DNA of 64,000 bases from Clostridium hydrogeniformans DSM 21757 (GTDB taxonomy: Bacteria; Bacillota; Clostridia; Clostridiales; Clostridiaceae). Below are positions 63,089-64,000 of this stretch, piece after piece. The notes under the pieces are model-generated. The model was given only the letters and a program-made list of their open reading frames with translations, was not told where the DNA came from and made no database searches. The stretch's first letter is position 1; each line of letters opens with the position of its first letter. Made by a program: the position numbers and the translations under genes. The DNA lies in NCBI RefSeq assembly GCF_000686705.1, contig NZ_JMLJ01000003.1, forward strand, positions 124,001 to 188,000, given 5' to 3'.

Positions 63089-64000
63089 CTATTTTTTGTG
63101 CATTTGCACAGTGCTTTTATTGAAACTATGTACTAGTACTCCATTTATAAGCTCATATAAATCCATATAATTTCTTGGATTCTTCCCTGTTATACTTTCT
63201 ATTTTATTTAATCTATAACTTAAACTATTCCTGTGAATATGTAATTCTTCTGCCACCTTACTCATCTCTCCATTTCTTTTTATAAAAGTAATTAGAGTTT
63301 TCATAAGATCTGACCCCTCGCCCTCTTCCTCTAAGGCCTTCATCTCTTCAACTATTGAACTTGATTTTCCATTCTTTACGACAAGGTCAATTATGGAAAC
63401 TTTCTCATAATCATAAACTTTATTATAAAGAGGCAATGTTTTTCCAATCTCTAAAGCTTTTATAGCCTGCTTTGCAGAAACTCCTACTATCCTTTCTGGT
63501 CCACCAAAGGCTATTTCTAGATTCTCATATTTTTTAAGTATTCTATTTATAAGAGCCTTAACATCCCTATCCTTATGTATTAGAATTAATATTTTATTAT
63601 TATAGTAATTTAAAACATACTCCCCCTTAAATAAAAACTTCTTAATAACCTCTTTTTCTATATTCTGACCCTCTATTACAACAGCTCTCCTTAAATATAA
63701 TATATCTATATCTAAATTCTTTCCTCTTTGAATGAAGTCTTCTTCATACTCCTTTGTGTTATATATCCAATGATAAAAAAATTCTTCTTCTAATCTTTCT
63801 CTAAATCTTTTTTCATCCATCATATCCTGCTGATTAATAAGTAACTCTGCTGTTACCTTAACTAGCTCTGCAAAAGCTCTAACCTCATCTGGATTACCGC
63901 TGATTCCTATTACTCCAACTACCTCTCCCCCAAATCTTATGGGTAGATTAACACCTTTTTTAGCCCCTTCCCCATCATAGTATATTTCAACCATCTTATG
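63089..64000 (-). CDS. CdaR-type sugar-diacid regulator, 5' end beyond the window
   Basis: The visible 303 codons end in a C-terminal PucR/CdaR HTH (about the last 60 residues: GEMSKVAEELHIHRNSLSYR and LNKIESITGKN). The start of the visible part is the end of the diacid-recognition domain (EIYYDGEGAKKGVNLPIRFG, VVGVIGISGNPDEV). The frame is open to the right edge (the last two codons read His-Lys), and family members have about 60 more residues, so the gene continues outside. It is likely the activator of the GntP-glycerate kinase genes. Confidence 0.9.
   Translation of the reverse strand, partial: HKMVEIYYDGEGAKKGVNLPIRFGGEVVGVIGISGNPDEVRAFAELVKVTAELLINQQDMMDEKRFRERLEEEFFYHWIYNTKEYEEDFIQRGKNLDIDILYLRRAVVIEGQNIEKEVIKKFLFKGEYVLNYYNNKILILIHKDRDVKALINRILKKYENLEIAFGGPERIVGVSAKQAIKALEIGKTLPLYNKVYDYEKVSIIDLVVKNGKSSSIVEEMKALEEEGEGSDLMKTLITFIKRNGEMSKVAEELHIHRNSLSYRLNKIESITGKNPRNYMDLYELINGVLVHSFNKSTVQMHKK

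Noticed and set aside
1-64000. tRNA, rRNA, CRISPR arrays, insertion sequences, prophage or attachment sites
   Set aside because: I looked for their usual signs (regular spaced repeats, transposase or integrase motifs, tRNA-like arms) and saw none.

Overview
The window is about 64 kb of very AT-rich DNA with AGGAGG-type ribosome sites, frequent TTG/GTG starts, strong hairpin terminators and a low-GC Firmicute gene set (LytSR-LrgAB, LytTR/DUF3021, DUF1002, dCache chemoreceptors, corrinoid methyltransferases). It most likely comes from the chromosome of a Clostridium sensu stricto species; the species cannot be fixed from this stretch. Most genes lie on the minus strand. I see no rRNA, tRNA, insertion sequence, prophage or CRISPR array. 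Both ends cut genes: lrgB at the left, a CdaR-type regulator at the right.

Layout. 0-3.3 kb: lytS-lytR-lrgA-lrgB. 3.4-5.5 kb: chemoreceptor with a sigma-D-type promoter. 5.6-12 kb: 2H phosphoesterase, a small unknown, an SDR reductase, an LTA-synthase-like enzyme, an S41-like protease and an EamA transporter. 12.2 kb: a MORN-repeat protein followed by a cluster of stem-loops. 13-22.8 kb: a carbohydrate ABC importer with its own OmpR-type two-component system and two extra lipoproteins; this locus is decaying (broken amidase, permease tail remnant, hydrolase tail remnant). 23-27.7 kb: disulfide oxidoreductase, L,D-transpeptidase, HAD phosphatase, Crp/Fnr regulator and a membrane protein. 28.3-33.7 kb: TetR-MMPL-coiled-coil export operon. 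34-38.3 kb: a 44-residue protein, a second S41-like protease, a DUF1002 protein and a second EamA transporter. 38.4-40.9 kb: TPP-riboswitch-controlled thiD-thiM-thiE salvage operon. 41-45.3 kb: MarR-HsmA pair, a LytTR/DUF3021/ABC operon and a zinc-ribbon protein. 46-48.5 kb: second chemoreceptor and an Hsp20. 48.8-53.1 kb: four-gene corrinoid methyltransferase operon. 53.4-58.8 kb: ABC-2 exporter and a NarL-type two-component system. 59-60.2 kb: secreted zinc metalloprotease and partner. 60.6-64 kb: glycerate kinase, GntP permease and CdaR regulator.

The best regulatory signal is a set of three minus-strand promoters (about 13.97, 19.71 and 22.76 kb). Each has two TTACAAC-like half-sites 11 bp apart, the second serving as the -35, with a -10 after 17-18 bp. 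They precede the amidase pseudogene, the ABC importer operon and the two-component operon, so they look like a small local regulon of the OmpR-type regulator. A second strong signal is a perfect 13-bp direct repeat with 21-bp period, 9 bp upstream of the likely -35 of the LytTR operon, which fits autoregulation. Both chemoreceptors carry TAAA-N16-(C/T)CGATAAT promoters.

The most open biochemical question is the corrinoid operon: two URO-D-fold proteins, one corrinoid protein and one reductive activase, with no MttB- or MtaB-type substrate methyltransferase beside them. The methyl donor cannot be read from the sequence.
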